A stretch of DNA of 64,000 bases, from NCBI GenBank assembly GCA_022825135.1, contig JAJDYN010000028.1, positions 1-64,000 of the forward strand, given 5' to 3'. Within the stretch, counting starts at the first letter, position 1. Every line of letters starts with the position of its first letter. The position numbers and the translations under genes are program-made. The stretch comes from Gemmatimonadota bacterium. GTDB taxonomy: Bacteria; Gemmatimonadota; Gemmatimonadetes; Longimicrobiales; Gaopeijiaceae. Shown in pieces: positions 62,679 to 64,000 of the stretch. The notes under the pieces are model-generated. The model had not been told where the DNA came from, made no database searches, and saw only the letters and a program-made list of their open reading frames with translations.

Positions 62679-64000
62679 TCACTCGTACCGATAGTCGAAC
62701 ACGAACGACGACCCGAGCATCTCGCGGAACCAGAGCGTGGCCCTCGCGCCGAGGGAGTCGGTGAGGCGGACGGGCTTGTTCAGAGCAAAGTACACGGGTT
62801 GCTGCCGCCCGTCGTCGATCGCCACGTTGTTGGCGTACAGATAGCTCCGGTCCAGACTGTCCAGAATGGGATTCAGCCGCCCCTTGATTCCCGGCAGGTG
62901 GCCGGTCCGGTGGGCGATGATCATTGACCCGCCGTGGTCGGCGGTCCGCATCTCGACCTTGAGTTCCTCGCCGCCACGGTGACCCCGCTCGACGTGGGCG
63001 CGCAGGCCCGACGCCGCGCACAGTACTGTCAGGGGCAGCTCGGCGTAGAGTTCGAAGTCCGCGTGCCCGAACGCATCCGTGCGCGTCTCCAGATAGGTCT
63101 TGTTCGGGTAAAGCACGACAACATGGACGTCGCGCAGCGGCTGCCCGGTGTCGGCCTGCCGCACGGCGACCCGCGTCGCGAGGCCGTCGGGCAGGGGAGG
63201 ACTGGCCGCCGGCAGGGTGACCTTGAACTCGCGTTCGCCGACGGGTTCGAAGACCGGCTTCTTTCCGGCGAGCGCGACCGTCTCCTCCTCGATAACGCCG
63301 ATGCCCTCGCCGCGGCGTTCGATGAAGTGCCGGCGACCCCCGGAGCCGGGCACGTCGCCCACCGGACACTGGCCGAGACGCGATGCCAGAAGCTCGTTCC
63401 TCGTGAACTGGCTCGTCCGCAGGTCCTCCACCGTAAGTGAGTTGCCGAGACTCCCGGGCGAAATCAGTTCCAGCCGATCATCGAACATGAACAGGCGTAT
63501 CCGCGAACCGGCGACGCCGTAGTCCCGGTGCACCACGGCGTTCACCAACGCTTCGAACACCGCGCGCTCGCTGTACTGCGGGATATCCGTGCGGGCGGGA
63601 TCCTTGCGAGCGGCGATCCGCCGGTTTCGGACGACAAAACGCATGGCCGCGCGAATCTGCTCGTCCAGGGGTCCGCCAATGTCCTGGGCATCGAGTTGCC
63701 GGTTGCCGTCCCTGGTCCCTCCGCTGTAGCAGACGGCCTGAATGTATGCGTTCGGAAGCCACTCTCGCGGGTCGTCCGATGCCAGCAGTATGCCCCCCAC
63801 GGTCGCACGGGGAGTGCCAACCTCGTCGTCCTTGAGGAACTTGAGTTTTGCCAGCATGACCTCGGGATTGTCGCTCGAGCGCGAACTGGCGTAGCGGCGC
63901 CAATGCTCGGGCACCAGAGATCCCACGCCCGTGTCGGCGACCAACTGCATGTCGGCGCCGGTCTCGTCCGACCGGGCCCGCGCTTGAAGCAGCCGCCGTA
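62679..64000 (-). CDS. Schlafen/HATPase-type protein with C-terminal Ig-like and beta domains, 5' end beyond window
   Basis: The frame is open to the right edge, so the N-terminal part (possibly an AlbA_2 domain) is outside. Visible is a HATPase_c_4-like region: DIPQYSERAVFEALVNAVVH, RLELISPGSLGNSLTVEDL, SQFTRNELLASRLGQ. It is followed by a carboxypeptidase-regulatory/Ig-like domain (VRQADTGQPLRDVHVVVLYP, DAFGHADFELYAELPLT). A last C-terminal domain has GGSMIIAHRTGHLPGIKGRL, YLYANNVAIDDGRQQPVYF and ends SSFVFDYRYE. I do not recognise that last domain by name. The combination of a regulator-type ATPase with an Ig-like and a terminal effector-like domain is unusual compared with the protein at 36866-38467. 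It may belong to a defence-type family. Confidence 0.75.
   Translation of the reverse strand, partial: RRLLQARARSDETGADMQLVADTGVGSLVPEHWRRYASSRSSDNPEVMLAKLKFLKDDEVGTPRATVGGILLASDDPREWLPNAYIQAVCYSGGTRDGNRQLDAQDIGGPLDEQIRAAMRFVVRNRRIAARKDPARTDIPQYSERAVFEALVNAVVHRDYGVAGSRIRLFMFDDRLELISPGSLGNSLTVEDLRTSQFTRNELLASRLGQCPVGDVPGSGGRRHFIERRGEGIGVIEEETVALAGKKPVFEPVGEREFKVTLPAASPPLPDGLATRVAVRQADTGQPLRDVHVVVLYPNKTYLETRTDAFGHADFELYAELPLTVLCAASGLRAHVERGHRGGEELKVEMRTADHGGSMIIAHRTGHLPGIKGRLNPILDSLDRSYLYANNVAIDDGRQQPVYFALNKPVRLTDSLGARATLWFREMLGSSFVFDYRYE

Overview
The window is high-GC bacterial DNA, roughly two thirds G+C by eye. Its gene content points to a Gemmatimonadota-like Gram-negative, though this is inferred from gene content and not from a marker-gene search. 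The pointers are three SusC/SusD-type outer-membrane uptake pairs in a GC-rich background, many lipoproteins with clear lipoboxes, large secreted beta-propeller enzymes (Asp-box/VPS10-like, PD40-amidohydrolase, S9 peptidase), bacterial Ig-like lipoproteins, a PQQ quinoprotein and a CIRCE-controlled groESL operon. I found no tRNA, rRNA, CRISPR array, insertion sequence or prophage.

Layout. 1-3.8 kb: the 3' part of a type I restriction hsdR, a two-gene unknown cassette of visibly lower GC, and a DinB remnant. 3.8-12.1 kb: a secreted Asp-box propeller, a small outer-membrane barrel, mobA and fdhD, a DUF3500 protein, and an Fe(II)/2-oxoglutarate oxygenase-like protein whose iron motif reads HxG as in known halogenases. 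12.1-26.8 kb: two SusC/SusD operons on the minus strand. One ends in an amidohydrolase lipoprotein and the other in a plug-only lipoprotein. Between them lies a plus-strand block with a cyclophilin lipoprotein, a second plug-only lipoprotein, a helix-hairpin-helix lipoprotein and a PepSY membrane protein. 26.8-31.1 kb: thrS and groES-groEL with promoter, CIRCE and terminator. 31.1-39.8 kb: a DUF4143 ATPase, a PD40-amidohydrolase fusion, a GT2 glycosyltransferase, a Schlafen/AlbA-type protein and an Ig-like lipoprotein.

39.8-48.7 kb is a tight minus-strand housekeeping operon in the order secD-secF-tatD-mutL-miaA-uppP-birA-coaX, with several start/stop overlaps. 48.9-53.3 kb is a third SusC/SusD pair. 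53.8-64 kb holds an MNT/HEPN pair behind a good sigma70-type promoter, an S9 peptidase homologue that seems to lack two catalytic residues, an Ig-like HEXXH protein broken by two frameshifts, a DCC-family thiol protein, murB, a PQQ quinoprotein, a SprT-like metalloprotein and, at the right edge, a second Schlafen/AlbA-type ATPase with unusual C-terminal domains.

How the parts work together (inference): the SusC/SusD pairs and secreted propeller hydrolases suggest a cell that takes up peptide- or oligomer-type nutrients across the outer membrane. Defence or toxin-antitoxin-like genes (hsdR cassette, MNT/HEPN, DUF4143, two Schlafen-type proteins) are scattered between metabolic blocks. The most unusual items are the HxG oxygenase with nearby tandem palindromes, the plug-only lipoproteins beside SusC/SusD loci, and the degenerate S9 peptidase.
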